Assembly: GCF_009674685.1 (NCBI RefSeq) | Contig: NZ_WKJI01000002.1 | Location: 992,001 to 1,056,000, forward strand | Source of the DNA: Pedobacter puniceum | Lineage (GTDB): Bacteria > Bacteroidota > Bacteroidia > Sphingobacteriales > Sphingobacteriaceae | Direction: 5' to 3' | Length of the DNA stretch: 64,000 bases | Part shown: positions 8,710 through 17,657 of the stretch, in pieces | Position numbering within the stretch: the first letter of the stretch is position 1 | Layout of the letters: the number at the start of each line of letters is the position of its first letter | Translations under genes and position numbers: made by a program | The notes under the pieces: generated by a model | Database searches by the model: none | The model's input: the letters and a program-made list of their open reading frames with translations, nothing else | What the model was told of the DNA's origin: nothing

Positions 8710-9132
8710 ATGAAATTTTTTCAGCAACAAATAAGGTTAAGACCCTTTTCAAGAGGTTTTCATTTAATCACCAGAGAAGTTTTAGCGGCTTTACCACAAA
8801 TTCAGGAAATAGAAGTTGGGCAGTTGCAAGTTTTTATGCAGCATACATCAGCATCATTAACCATTAATGAAAATGCAGACCCTACAGTAAGACAAGATTT
8901 TGAATCGCATTTTAATATGATGGTACCAGAAAATGCTACACATTATTTACATGATTATGAAGGGGCAGATGATATGCCTGCCCATATAAAAGCATCTTTG
9001 TTAGGGCCATCAATACAAATTCCTATATCAAATGGTAAATTATGTTTAGGTACTTGGCAAGGTATTTACATGTGTGAGCATAGAGATTACGGAGGAAGTA
9101 GAAATATTATATTAACAGCTTGGGGAATTTAA
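8710..9132 (+). CDS. YjbQ family protein (UPF0047, thiamin-phosphate-synthase-like)
   Basis: The protein is taken to start at ATG 8710 (MKFFQQQIRLRPFSRGF), giving about 140 residues. A longer reading from 8680 adds ten residues with no family match and would run through TAACTTTA at 8699-8706, a promoter-like sequence. The family core is complete: 'MQHTSASLTINENADPTVR', a later 'DDMPAHIKASLLGPS', and the C-terminal 'GTWQGIYMCEHRDYGGSR'. YjbQ proteins form small trimeric enzymes; some can replace thiamin-phosphate synthase weakly, and the physiological role is open. It is followed after 44 bases by a sensor kinase, probably unrelated in function. Confidence 0.88.
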   Translation: MKFFQQQIRLRPFSRGFHLITREVLAALPQIQEIEVGQLQVFMQHTSASLTINENADPTVRQDFESHFNMMVPENATHYLHDYEGADDMPAHIKASLLGPSIQIPISNGKLCLGTWQGIYMCEHRDYGGSRNIILTAWGI

Positions 9133-9176
9133 TGTTAACTTTGGTAAAAATTATAATGTTTTAGATAAAAATATTA

Positions 9177-10478
9177 ATGCAAAACCTTCAGAAGGAAAAA
9201 AATTTTTCTCTTTTTTGGAAATGGTGGACAGGTGAAAATTTAAACTTTACACTTGAAAGCCGTATTTTTCATTCTTTTAGTTTTGTTGTGATATCGGCAG
9301 TTCTTTTTGTTACTCCTATCAATTATTATAATAATTTAATTCCTTCTTTTTTACTTACATTAGAAATACTTCTTATACAATGTGTAACCTACTGCATAAG
9401 TAGATTTAGAAATAAATTAGCTTTAGCTATAGATATTTCTGCCGTAAATATCAACCTTATACTTGCTGTAAACTATTTACATAATGGCGGAATAGAAGGC
9501 CCTAGCTTATTACTTTATATTGTAAGCTTATTCTTGCTGCTTTCTATTTCAAGGCTTAATAAATTACCTTATTGGTTAATGCTTAATATTGTTTTTGTAG
9601 CTATTGTTGTTGCTTTAGAATATTATTATGGCGAAAAATTAATAACTCCATATCCAAGTGCAGAAAGTAGGCTTTTTGATATGATATCAACCTATTTTAT
9701 TTGTTTGGTTTTGATTTACGTTGGAACCCTATACCTTAAAAAAAGTTATATCACGCAAAAGAAAATAGTTTCAGAAAAAGCAGAAGCTTTAAAAGTACTT
9801 AATGATGAAAAGGATAAGATTTTTTCTGTGATTTCGCATGATTTAAGAACACCTTTAGCTAACGTTCAACAGTATCTAGAATTGGCGGGTAGCGTAGAAC
9901 TCACCCCGGATGAAAGAAAGGTAATTAAAGAAGATTTACTTGAGCTAACTAAAAATGCGCAAGAGTTACTAAATAATCTGTTGCATTGGTCTAAAAACCA
10001 AATGAAAGGTAATACTGCAAATAAGCGTTTAATTTTGGTGCTAGAAGAGTTTAGTCCTACTTTTAATTTGATGAAAAGTATAGCTATGAAAAAAGGTATA
10101 CTTTTAGAAGTAGAAATAAAGAATAATGAGCTTTACGCCGATGTTGAAATGCTAAAGTTGATTTTTAGAAATCTTATTCATAATGCTATAAAATTTACAC
10201 CAAACAATGGTTCTATAAATATATGTTTTGATACTGATGAGCATAATTATCATATCTCTATTAAGGATAATGGAATAGGAATTAAAGAAGAAGAGCAGGT
10301 TTCTATTTTTACTATCAGTACAAAAACCAATTACGGAACCAATAAAGAAAAAGGAACGGGTTTGGGCTTAATGCTTTGTAAAGAGTATACCGATATGCAA
10401 GGTGGTAAAATATGGTTTACCAGTAAAGAAAAAGAAGGAACAAGCTTTTACCTATCTTTTCCAAAAAAGGAGACATAA
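9177..10478 (+). CDS. Membrane sensor histidine kinase
   Basis: This 433-residue kinase has about six hydrophobic segments between residues 33 and 187 and no extracellular loop large enough for a classical sensor domain, so it probably senses within the membrane or from the cytoplasm. After a short coiled linker (190-212) the dimerisation domain carries the phosphoacceptor His221 in 'VISHDLRTPLANVQQYL'. The ATPase domain shows the N box 'FRNLIHNAIKFTP', G1 'DNGIGI' and G2 'GTGLGL'. No response regulator lies beside it, so it is an orphan kinase in this window. It ends at a terminator shared with the convergent lipoprotein gene. Confidence 0.92.
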   Translation: MQNLQKEKNFSLFWKWWTGENLNFTLESRIFHSFSFVVISAVLFVTPINYYNNLIPSFLLTLEILLIQCVTYCISRFRNKLALAIDISAVNINLILAVNYLHNGGIEGPSLLLYIVSLFLLLSISRLNKLPYWLMLNIVFVAIVVALEYYYGEKLITPYPSAESRLFDMISTYFICLVLIYVGTLYLKKSYITQKKIVSEKAEALKVLNDEKDKIFSVISHDLRTPLANVQQYLELAGSVELTPDERKVIKEDLLELTKNAQELLNNLLHWSKNQMKGNTANKRLILVLEEFSPTFNLMKSIAMKKGILLEVEIKNNELYADVEMLKLIFRNLIHNAIKFTPNNGSINICFDTDEHNYHISIKDNGIGIKEEEQVSIFTISTKTNYGTNKEKGTGLGLMLCKEYTDMQGGKIWFTSKEKEGTSFYLSFPKKET

Positions 10479-10508
10479 AAAAAGGCTACTTTAAAGCAGC
10501 CTTTTAAA
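10477..10508. terminator. Bidirectional terminator between kinase and lipoprotein genes
   Basis: AAAAGGCT (10480-10487) pairs with AGCCTTTT (10498-10505). A runs flank the left arm and a T run forms the right arm, so it can end transcription from both convergent genes. It overlaps the last base of the kinase stop region. Confidence 0.7.
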
Positions 10509-10526
10509 CAGGAAGAAAATAGGGTT

Positions 10527-11252
10527 TTAATAATCGCTTAAATGCTCACTTACTTGTATAGCTGTTTTAAGCGTGTCATTGGTAGTATTATCAATTCCTT
10601 TAGCCCAAATAGTATAAACTCTTCCGGTCTTAATCTCTACATTTTGTTTGATGGCTTTATCAGTACCATTATTTTTAATTTTAAAAGTGTAGGTTCTATT
10701 ACCTGATATTTCACTAAAAGGGGTATGAACTTTATAAGCTGTGGTATTAAATATCAAACTATCGGTAGCTGTTGTTAAGCTTAAAGAACCAGCATCCGGA
10801 CTTAAATTAATAAATCTGACTTTTGCTTTGCCAGCAGTAGGGTTACTTAAAGAGTCTTTAATAATTAAAAAGTTTGGATTTGGCGCAGCATCTACTACAT
10901 AGATAGAATAAAATTTATCAGCCTCAAGATTTACAGAGCCTGTTCTTAAAGTATCTTGTGTACCACCTACTTTGCGAATGCTTATCCTACGTAGTCCGGC
11001 TGCATATAAATTGTAAAAAGTTCTTTGGCTAAATGTAAATGGCCCACTACCAGTACCACGGTCTGTTATAAAATTAAAAGCCTGTGTACCTGGCGAAGCA
11101 TGGAATATGCTTACTGCAGCTACTTGTTGTGGGGTATAATCGTTGTCGTTTTTTAAACACGAAGTTAAAGTTAACAGTAAGGCAGCTGCTAGCAGCGTTT
11201 TTGCTGTGGTCAATCGTTTAAGATTGTTAGAAGTTTTAAAATTAATCATCAT
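10527..11252 (-). CDS. DUF4397 domain lipoprotein
   Basis: The start is set at ATG 11252 (or 11249), because a lipoprotein signal begins there and ends in the lipobox LTSC with Cys32. The upstream extension to 11306 adds 18 residues with no secretory feature. The mature protein (about 210 residues) has two beta-rich repeats typical of DUF4397: 'VSIFHASPGTQAFNFI' and 'KVRFINLSPDAGSLSL', each followed by Tyr/Phe-rich strands. It should be anchored in the outer or inner membrane facing the periplasm, or exported to the surface. The function of the domain is not known; in Bacteroidota it is widespread and often multicopy. It is a single-gene unit. Confidence 0.85.
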   Translation of the reverse strand: MMINFKTSNNLKRLTTAKTLLAAALLLTLTSCLKNDNDYTPQQVAAVSIFHASPGTQAFNFITDRGTGSGPFTFSQRTFYNLYAAGLRRISIRKVGGTQDTLRTGSVNLEADKFYSIYVVDAAPNPNFLIIKDSLSNPTAGKAKVRFINLSPDAGSLSLTTATDSLIFNTTAYKVHTPFSEISGNRTYTFKIKNNGTDKAIKQNVEIKTGRVYTIWAKGIDNTTNDTLKTAIQVSEHLSDY

Positions 11253-11443
11253 TGTAAAATTTAGTATTTGGTAGACATTACAGAACATAACGGAGACAAT
11301 CATCAATCTGTTACAGAAGAAACAATTTTTTTCTGGTTTTTTTTAGTTTTTTTGCCACAGCATCAAAAAGAATAGTTTTTAAACTGGTTAAGAGAGATAG
11401 TTAGCAAGAAGCTTTCAAGAATTTACCTTAAAATTTAAACATC

Positions 11444-11848
11444 ATGTACTACTTAATTTATTTTGCTTACGAGTCTTCTCCTTTTACACCTACTGGTTTA
11501 GAAGAGCTTTTGGTTCAAGCAAGAGATAAAAACGCAAAATATAATGTAACGGGTAAGCTTCTTTATGTGGAGGGCACCTTTATACAATTGTTAGAAGGAG
11601 ATAAAGAGGCAGTAAAGCATATTTTTAGTTCTATAGAAAAAGATAAGAGAATTATTGCACTTAAAGTAGTAATAGAAGGGCCCGCAAAAACACGTTATTT
11701 TCCTGATTGGTCTATGGCATATGAGAAAATATCTTTAGCAGATATAAACCAAATGGAACAGTGCGAGCATCCTGGAGTGAAGGAGTATCTTAAAAATGCT
11801 ACGCCATTTAGACTAATAAAGCTTATTGCTAATAATCCGCTATTATAA
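11444..11848 (+). CDS. BLUF domain blue-light photoreceptor (FAD)
   Basis: This is a 134-residue stand-alone BLUF protein that should bind FAD non-covalently and respond to blue light. The photoactive residues are present with exact family spacing: Tyr6 in 'YYLIYFAY', Asn30 in 'RDKNAKYNVTGKLLY' and Gln48 in 'GTFIQLLEGD', the same separations as Tyr8/Asn32/Gln50 in the cyanobacterial PixD. The 'PDWSMAYE' strand supplies the conserved Trp-x-Met. There is no fused effector domain, so signalling must be by protein contact. The stop is 4 bases before the start of a quinone-oxidoreductase gene, which suggests co-transcription. The identity is secure; the output pathway is unknown. Confidence 0.95.
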   Translation: MYYLIYFAYESSPFTPTGLEELLVQARDKNAKYNVTGKLLYVEGTFIQLLEGDKEAVKHIFSSIEKDKRIIALKVVIEGPAKTRYFPDWSMAYEKISLADINQMEQCEHPGVKEYLKNATPFRLIKLIANNPLL

Positions 11849-11852
11849 ATTT

Positions 11853-12821
11853 ATGAAAGCTATAGTTGTTCATCATTATGGTGGTCCGGAAGTTTTAACG
11901 TTAGAAGAAAGAGCTATACCACATGTAGCAGATGATGAAGTTTTAATAAAAGTTGCTGCCGTTGGTATTAACAGACCAGATATCATGCAAAGGCAAGGGA
12001 AATATCCCGCTCCGGCTGGGGCTGTTCCTGATATTTTAGGTTTAGAATTAGCGGGTGAAGTAGTTGCTTGTGGCTCGGCTGTTAATAAATATAAAGTTGG
12101 AGATTATGTTTGCGCATTAGTTTCAGGTGGCGCTTATGCGGAGTATGTGGTTGCAAAAGAGGGAAGTTGTTTAAACATCCCCAAAGGGTTAAACTTTATC
12201 GAAGCTGCTTCTTTGCCAGAAACTGTTTTTACAGTTTGGTATAACCTTTTTATACTAGGCAAATTAAAGGCTGGAGAAAAAGTTTTGATACACGGTGGCT
12301 CTAGCGGCATAGGCGTTATGGCTATCCAATTAGCTAAAGCATTTGGCTGTAAAATAATAGTTACCGCAGGTTCTAAAGAGAAATGTGATGCTTGTTTAGC
12401 CTTAGGTGCCGATATGGCCATTAATTATAAAGAGCAAGATTTTGAGTTTTTACTTAAAGAAACTGGGGTAAATGTTGTTTTAGATATGGTAGGAGGGAAT
12501 TACCTGCCTAAAAATATCAATATTTTAAGTTTAGAAGGGCGTTTGGTTTATATCAATGCGATGCAAAATAGAATTGGAGAGCTAGATATTCTTAAAGTTA
12601 TGCAGAAGAGATTACAAATTACCGGAAGTACTTTAAGAGCAAGAGAACCAGAATTTAAAGCTTTTTTAGCCAGAGAAATAGAAAAGTATGTTTGGCCGCT
12701 TTTTGAAGATAAAAAAGTGAAGCCTGTTATCCATCAGGTTTTTGCTTACGCTGATGTTATAAAAGCCCATCAATTAATGGAGAGCAGCAGGCATATTGGT
12801 AAAATTATGCTTAAATTTTAA
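11853..12821 (+). CDS. NAD(P)H:quinone oxidoreductase, PIG3 family (MDR superfamily)
   Basis: The start is ATG 11853 (MKAIVVHHYGG), giving 322 residues; an upstream reading from 11826 overlaps the BLUF gene and adds nothing conserved. The catalytic GroES-like domain holds 'GINRPDIMQRQGKYP' (38-52) and 'LPETVFTVWYNLF' (121-133), diagnostic of the PIG3/TP53I3 branch of zinc-independent quinone reductases. The Rossmann motif is 'HGGSSGIGVMAIQLA' (147-161). The enzyme reduces quinones with NADPH in the cytosol. It directly follows the BLUF photoreceptor gene and likely shares its mRNA, then ends at a hairpin at 12820. The subfamily call is fairly secure. Confidence 0.92.
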   Translation: MKAIVVHHYGGPEVLTLEERAIPHVADDEVLIKVAAVGINRPDIMQRQGKYPAPAGAVPDILGLELAGEVVACGSAVNKYKVGDYVCALVSGGAYAEYVVAKEGSCLNIPKGLNFIEAASLPETVFTVWYNLFILGKLKAGEKVLIHGGSSGIGVMAIQLAKAFGCKIIVTAGSKEKCDACLALGADMAINYKEQDFEFLLKETGVNVVLDMVGGNYLPKNINILSLEGRLVYINAMQNRIGELDILKVMQKRLQITGSTLRAREPEFKAFLAREIEKYVWPLFEDKKVKPVIHQVFAYADVIKAHQLMESSRHIGKIMLKF

Positions 12822-12852
12822 AGGAGATACATATTTTTATATATCTCCTTTA
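12820..12852. terminator. Bidirectional terminator between quinone oxidoreductase and YtxH genes
   Basis: AAAGGAGATA (12820-12829) pairs perfectly with TATCTCCTTT (12842-12851). It overlaps the stop of the + gene and lies 9 bases past the end of the minus gene. Confidence 0.7.
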
Positions 12853-12859
12853 AAAATCA

Positions 12860-13162
12860 TTAAGATAAAGATTTTGAATCCTGAGCAACTTTAGCAGAGA
12901 TATCATTTAAAGTATGATCAGAGAAATGCGAAGCTTCATGTGCTTTTGAGGTTAGATAATCTGAGGTTTCTTTAGATAAATCATTTATCTTGCTTGCTTG
13001 TTTAGAAGCTGTATTTTTTAAATGGTCTGTAAAGTCTTTTACACCATCTACCAAAGAAGACCAATTTTGTTTTCCGTTTTCTGATTTTAGAAAATACCAA
13101 GCTGCTGCTCCTGCAGCAATGCCGGCTACCACCACTGCTGCTATTTTTGATTTGTTTTCCAT
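12860..13162 (-). CDS. YtxH domain small membrane-anchored protein
   Basis: This is a 100-residue protein with one N-terminal transmembrane segment (about residues 8-25, 'IAAVVVAGIAAGAAAWYFL') followed at once by a long amphipathic helical tail rich in Lys, Ser, Asp and Ala. That arrangement, with the Gly/Ala-rich helix and 'SENGKQNW', is the YtxH pattern. YtxH-like proteins are associated with general stress in Bacillus and are frequent but uncharacterised in Bacteroidota. A second, shorter YtxH protein is present at 45275-45541. It is transcribed alone, divergent from the amidase lipoprotein. Confidence 0.75.
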   Translation of the reverse strand: MENKSKIAAVVVAGIAAGAAAWYFLKSENGKQNWSSLVDGVKDFTDHLKNTASKQASKINDLSKETSDYLTSKAHEASHFSDHTLNDISAKVAQDSKSLS

Positions 13163-13249
13163 TTTCTTAAGGTTTTACTTTAAGTTATTTAAAGCTAAGA
13201 CCTTGCCAAAATTGAGTTAGAAATTATTAAAATAAAAACCGTTAAATCT

Positions 13250-13257
13250 TATATTTA
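13250..13257 (+). promoter_or_regulatory. Candidate -7 element (TATATTTA) for the amidase gene
   Basis: TATATTTA fits the phylum's TAnnTTTG except at the final base. It overlaps a possible ATG at 13257, so transcription from here would favour the ATG at 13272 as the true start, 14 bases downstream. Confidence 0.35.
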
Positions 13258-13271
13258 TGCGTTTTAAGCAT

Positions 13272-14083
13272 ATGAAGTATTTTATCGTTCTCTTTTCAGC
13301 ATTCATCATTGTCTCTTGTTCTCCTAAACCCTACAAACAAGCAGAAAAAATACAAACCGCAAAAATGGAAGAGGTTACCGCTAGTATTGTGGTAAATCCG
13401 GCGCCAATGGTGTTAGATTCTTCTGGTAATGCAATACCATCTGCATATATACCTACCGTAAATTTTGGCGCTCGAAAACCCTTTTATGTCATCATTCATC
13501 ATACTGCACAAGACTCTTTAGCGCAAACCATTAAAACCTTTACTATGGAAAGCACCCAAGTAAGTGCGCATTATGTGATAGGTAGAGATGGTTTTTTAGT
13601 TCAGATGTTAAATGATGAGCTAAGAGCATGGCATGCAGGTGCGGGTAAATGGGGTAATATTACGGATATGAACTCTTGCTCTATTGGTATTGAGTTGGAT
13701 AATAATGGTAGAGAACCTTTTGCCGAAGCACAAATAAATACTTTGTTATTGCTTTTGGCTAAACTTAAAAAGGATTATAATATCCCTACAGCAAATTTTA
13801 TTGGACATGGCGATATCGCACCTAAAAGAAAAGCAGATCCGAGTATATTATTTCCTTGGGATGTTTTAGCTAAAAATGGTTTTGGTTTATGGTATGATTT
13901 ACCTGATATGCCACCACCAGTTAATTTTGATGAAGAAGCTGCTTTAAAAAGAATTGGTTATGATACTACAGATATGGCTGCCGCAATAGTAGCTTTTAAA
14001 AGGCATTTTACCAAGACAGATTTGTTTCCTATTCTTTCTACTTGGGATAGATGTATACTTTATAACCTGTACAAGAAGTATTA

Positions 14084-14084
<1 letters not shown>
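13272..14084 (+). CDS. N-acetylmuramoyl-L-alanine amidase (Amidase_2 family), lipoprotein
   Basis: From ATG 13272 the protein is 270 residues with a lipoprotein signal ending in the lipobox IVSC (Cys16). A start at 13257 would add five residues and collide with a promoter-like element. The Amidase_2 domain spans about 70-215: 'FYVIIHHTAQDSLAQ' gives the first zinc His, 'AHYVIGRDGFLVQM' and 'RAWHAGAGKWGN' follow, and 'FIGHGDIAPKRKADP' provides the second His and the catalytic Lys. The enzyme would cut the bond between MurNAc and the stem peptide in periplasmic peptidoglycan, serving remodelling or recycling like AmiD. It ends in an unusual heptad tandem repeat. Confidence 0.93.
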
Positions 14085-14152
<68 letters not shown>

Positions 14153-14161
14153 TTTTTATGA

Positions 14162-15847
14162 TTATTTATTGGCTTCTTTAGCCCAACTATCTTTTAAACC
14201 AACAGTTCTGTTAAAAATTAGGTGTTCTGCTGTGGCTTCTTTGTCTAAACAGAAATAACCTTTTCTAATAAATTGGTATCTCCTGTCTGGGTTTTCTTGT
14301 AATTGCTTGATAGCTAATGTTAAGTCTGGTTCTATATAAGCGTTTTTAACTACTACCAAACTTTCTGGGTTAATGTAATCCTTAAAATCACCATCTTCTG
14401 CATCTGGTTGTTCTACTTTAAATAGCCTATCATACAATCTTACTTCGGCAGTTTTAGCGTGTTTTACACTTACCCAATGCATGGTTCCTTTTACTTTTAA
14501 TCCTGATGTATCTTCGCCAGATTTTGAGTTAGGGAAATAAGTACAATGAATTTCAGTTACATTACCATCGGCATCTTTAACAAAATCATCACATTGTACG
14601 ATGTAAGCATTTTTTAAACGACACATTAAGCCTACGCCAAGTCTGAAGAATTTCTTTGGAGGTTCTTCCATAAAATCTTCACGCTCTATCCATAACTCTT
14701 TGCTAAATGGTATTGCCCTTTCGCCATCATGGCCTTCAACTTCTGGGTTGTTTTCTCCATGTAAAATTTCTTCTTGCCCATCAGGATAATTGGTAATAAC
14801 CATTTTTATAGGGTCAAGAACCACCATTCTCCTCCACGATGTTTTATTTAAATCTTCACGGATAAAGAACTCTAGCAAACTAAAATCAATTAAGTTATCT
14901 CTTTTAGCTACACCTATTCTTTCGCAAAAATTACGGATGGATGCTGGCGTAAACCCACGTCTTCTTAAACCACTAATGGTAGGCATTCGAGGGTCATCCC
15001 AACCGGCAACAATCTGGTTATTTACCAACTGCATCAATTTACGCTTACTCATAACCGTATAGCTCATGTTTAAGCGAGCAAATTCATATTGTTTTGATGG
15101 GAAAATATCCAGTTGTTCTATAAACCACTCGTATAATGGGCGGTGTGGAATAAACTCTAGCGTACAAACCGAGTGGGTAATTTTTTCAATAGCATCAGAC
15201 TGCCCATGCGCAAAATCATACATCGGGTAAATACACCATTTATCTCCAGTACGGTGATGATGTGCATGTTTTATCCTGTACATCAAGGGGTCACGTAGGT
15301 GCATGTTTGGGTTAGCCAAATCAATTTTAGCTCTTAAAACCTTGGCACCATCAGGATATTTACCAGCTTTCATTTCTTCAAAAAGCTGTAAGTTTTCTTC
15401 TATAGATCTGCTTCTGTAAATATTTGGAGTTCCTGCTTCTGTAGGTGTACCTTTTCCAGCAGCAATTTCTTCTGCTGTACTATCATCTACGTAAGCCAAT
15501 CCTTTTTTTATCAGGGCAACCGCAAAATCATATAATTGGTCAAAATAATCAGAAGAATAAAGTTCTTCTTTCCAATCAAAACCTAGCCATTTTACATCTT
15601 CTTTTATGCTTTCTACATATTCAGTATCTTCCGTAACAGGGTTGGTATCATCAAATCTTAGGTTGGTAGTGCCATTATACTTCTTGGCTATCCCGAAGTT
15701 TAGGCAGATAGATTTAGCATGACCAATATGTAAATAGCCATTTGGCTCTGGAGGGAAACGTGTTAAAACTCTACCGCCATGCTTGCCATTTCTAAGATCT
15801 TCTTCTATAATCTCTTCAATAAAATTTAATGATTTTTCCTCTGACAT
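14162..15847 (-). CDS. glnS: Glutaminyl-tRNA synthetase
   Basis: This 561-residue class I aminoacyl-tRNA synthetase charges tRNA-Gln directly with glutamine. The HIGH signature lies in '[15 protein letters not shown]' (32-46) and the KMSKS-like loop is 'VMSKRKL' (265-271). The glutamine-type active-site block '[15 protein letters not shown]' (207-221) and the anticodon-binding beta-barrels ('[19 protein letters not shown]') are intact. The length is normal for GlnRS and longer tails are absent. Direct glutaminylation suggests the cell does not depend solely on the GatCAB route for Gln-tRNA. It has its own promoter candidate at 15865-15872. Confidence 0.97.
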   Translation of the reverse strand: MSEEKSLNFIEEIIEEDLRNGKHGGRVLTRFPPEPNGYLHIGHAKSICLNFGIAKKYNGTTNLRFDDTNPVTEDTEYVESIKEDVKWLGFDWKEELYSSDYFDQLYDFAVALIKKGLAYVDDSTAEEIAAGKGTPTEAGTPNIYRSRSIEENLQLFEEMKAGKYPDGAKVLRAKIDLANPNMHLRDPLMYRIKHAHHHRTGDKWCIYPMYDFAHGQSDAIEKITHSVCTLEFIPHRPLYEWFIEQLDIFPSKQYEFARLNMSYTVMSKRKLMQLVNNQIVAGWDDPRMPTISGLRRRGFTPASIRNFCERIGVAKRDNLIDFSLLEFFIREDLNKTSWRRMVVLDPIKMVITNYPDGQEEILHGENNPEVEGHDGERAIPFSKELWIEREDFMEEPPKKFFRLGVGLMCRLKNAYIVQCDDFVKDADGNVTEIHCTYFPNSKSGEDTSGLKVKGTMHWVSVKHAKTAEVRLYDRLFKVEQPDAEDGDFKDYINPESLVVVKNAYIEPDLTLAIKQLQENPDRRYQFIRKGYFCLDKEATAEHLIFNRTVGLKDSWAKEANK

Positions 15848-15864
15848 ATCTTTTGCTTTACCTA

Positions 15865-15872
15865 CAAAAGTA
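15865..15872 (-). promoter_or_regulatory. Candidate -7 element (TACTTTTG) for glnS
   Basis: Read on the minus strand the sequence is TACTTTTG, an exact match to TAnnTTTG. It ends 17 bases upstream of the glnS ATG at 15847. No TTTG was found at the ideal -33 spacing, so the assignment rests on the -7 box alone. Confidence 0.5.
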
Positions 15873-16071
15873 AAAAAACAGCCGGATTTATCAGCCTCTG
15901 CTAAATTTCTAGCAAATAAATTACGCTAAATGGCATATATAGTTAAATGTAAAGGCTTTATAATAGGGTTAGAATTTTGAATCGATAAACGCTTAGCTCA
16001 ATATTTTGTGATTTAATTGTTATGTTTTTATGTCTTTAGCATCATTTTTGATATAATTATCTACTTTTACG

Positions 16072-16079
16072 CAGCTTAA
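16072..16079 (+). promoter_or_regulatory. Candidate -7 element (TACTTTTA) for the Mla operon
   Basis: TACTTTTA differs from TAnnTTTG only in the last base and lies 14 bases upstream of the TTG codon at 16094. It is the best promoter-like sequence in the 246-base gap between glnS and the permease gene. The rest of that gap holds nothing else I can support. Confidence 0.35.
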
Positions 16080-16093
16080 TTGAATAAGAATAA

Positions 16094-16876
16094 TTGGAAG
16101 CACCAAAATCACGTTTCGTACAAAAATTACATAGTATGTTTTACGAACTGTATTTAGTATATCAGTTCGTGATGAAATTCTTCAAAGAAGTACTTCTACC
16201 GCCTTATGAGGGTAAAGAAATTATGCGTCAATGTTACCAAGTTGGTTACCGCTCTTTAGCCTTAATATCTTTAACAGGATTTATAACCGGTATAGTTTTT
16301 ACCAAACAATCCAGACCATCTCTGGCCGAGTTTGGGGCAACATCATGGTTGCCATCTTTGGTGGGTATTGCTTTATTGAGAACATTAGCACCACTTTTAA
16401 CGGCCTTAATTTCTGCTGGTAAAGTTGGGTCTAGTATTGGTGCCGAGCTTGGCTCTATGAAGGTAACCGAGCAAATAGATGCTATGGAAGTTTCTGCTAC
16501 CAACCCCTTTAAGTTTTTAGTAGTATCTAGGGTTTTAGCAACCACCATTACTATTCCTATTTTAACTTTTTATACTGCTTTGGTAGGTTTATTAGGGAGT
16601 TTTGTAAACGTTGCCATGTTTGAGGATACTAGCTTCAACGGTTTTATTTCATCATCACTAGAGTCTATAACTTTTCTTGATATTATTGCATCTACTATAA
16701 AGGCTATCCTATTTGGGTTTACCATTGGTATGGTTGGTTGTTACCAAGGTTTTAACTCATCAAAAGGTACAGAAGGTGTAGGAAAAGCAGCAAATTCATC
16801 GGTAGTTATTGGTATGTTTTTGGTGTTTATTGAAGAAGTATTAGCAACGCAAATCACGTTTTTATTCCGTACATAA
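16094..16876 (+). CDS. mlaE: MlaE/YrbE family ABC transporter permease (phospholipid transport)
   Basis: This is the membrane subunit of an MCE-type lipid transporter. It has five or six hydrophobic segments, with the conserved MlaE core 'LISAGKVGSSIGAELGSMKV' and the preceding 'LVGIALLRTLAPLLTAL', then 'ISSSLESITFLDIIASTIKA' and 'FGFTIGMVGCYQGFNSSKG'. The start is uncertain: TTG 16094 gives 260 residues and sits well behind a promoter-like box, while ATG 16136 would remove 14 residues before the first helix. It overlaps the ATPase gene by one base and forms the first gene of a three-gene operon. The transporter moves phospholipids between the membranes in organisms studied so far. Confidence 0.92.
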   Translation: MEAPKSRFVQKLHSMFYELYLVYQFVMKFFKEVLLPPYEGKEIMRQCYQVGYRSLALISLTGFITGIVFTKQSRPSLAEFGATSWLPSLVGIALLRTLAPLLTALISAGKVGSSIGAELGSMKVTEQIDAMEVSATNPFKFLVVSRVLATTITIPILTFYTALVGLLGSFVNVAMFEDTSFNGFISSSLESITFLDIIASTIKAILFGFTIGMVGCYQGFNSSKGTEGVGKAANSSVVIGMFLVFIEEVLATQITFLFRT

Positions 16877-17655
16877 TGCATAAAAATAACAGAATAGAAC
16901 ATCCGGAAGAAAGAGATAAGGTAATTATTATCAGGGATTTAAATAAATCTTTTGGAGATTACCATGTGCTTAAAGGTGTTAATCTGGATTTGTATGAAAG
17001 AGAAAATCTTGTGGTATTGGGTAAATCAGGAACAGGGAAATCTGTTCTGATTAAAATTATATCAGGCCTACTCAAACAAGATAGCGGTACGGTAGAAGTT
17101 TTGGGTAAAGAAGTTAGCCAGTTAAACGAAAGAGAATTACAAGAATTGAGAATACATATAGGCTTTTCTTTCCAAAATAGTGCGCTTTACGATAGTATGA
17201 CTGTAAGAGAAAACCTAGAATTTCCTTTGGTGAGAAATCGTAAAAACCTAACTAAAAAGGAGAAAGATTATGCTGTTGAAACCGTTTTAGATGCCGTAAG
17301 TTTAGGGCAAACCATTAACCAAATGCCTTCTGAATTATCCGGAGGGCAAAGAAAGCGTATTGGTATTGCCCGTACCCTTATATTACAACCTAAAATTATG
17401 TTGTATGATGAACCAACAGCGGGTTTAGATCCTATAACATGTTTAGAAATTAATGGCTTAATAAACGAGGTACAAGAAAGATATCATACCAGTTCTATTA
17501 TCATTACCCATGATCTTACTTGTGCCAAACAAACCGGAGACCGTATAACCATGCTTCTTGATGGTCATTTTAATAAAGTTGGCACCTTTGAAGAAGTTTT
17601 TAATACAGATGATGAAAGAGTTAAATCTTTCTATGAATATAATTTTATAGAGTAA
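16876..17655 (+). CDS. mlaF: MlaF family ABC transporter ATP-binding protein
   Basis: This 259-residue cytoplasmic ATPase energises the MlaE permease. Walker A is 'GKSGTGKS', the Q loop lies in 'IGFSFQNSALYDSMTVRENL', the signature is 'LSGGQRKRIGIARTL' and Walker B is 'IMLYDEPTAGLDP'; the H-loop histidine is in 'IIITHDLTCA'. The segment 'SALYDSMTVRENLEFPL' is typical of the Mla/Ttg2A branch. Its ATG shares its A with the last base of the mlaE stop codon, which implies translational coupling, and MlaD follows after 2 bases. Confidence 0.95.
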   Translation: MHKNNRIEHPEERDKVIIIRDLNKSFGDYHVLKGVNLDLYERENLVVLGKSGTGKSVLIKIISGLLKQDSGTVEVLGKEVSQLNERELQELRIHIGFSFQNSALYDSMTVRENLEFPLVRNRKNLTKKEKDYAVETVLDAVSLGQTINQMPSELSGGQRKRIGIARTLILQPKIMLYDEPTAGLDPITCLEINGLINEVQERYHTSSIIITHDLTCAKQTGDRITMLLDGHFNKVGTFEEVFNTDDERVKSFYEYNFIE

Positions 17656-17657
17656 AA

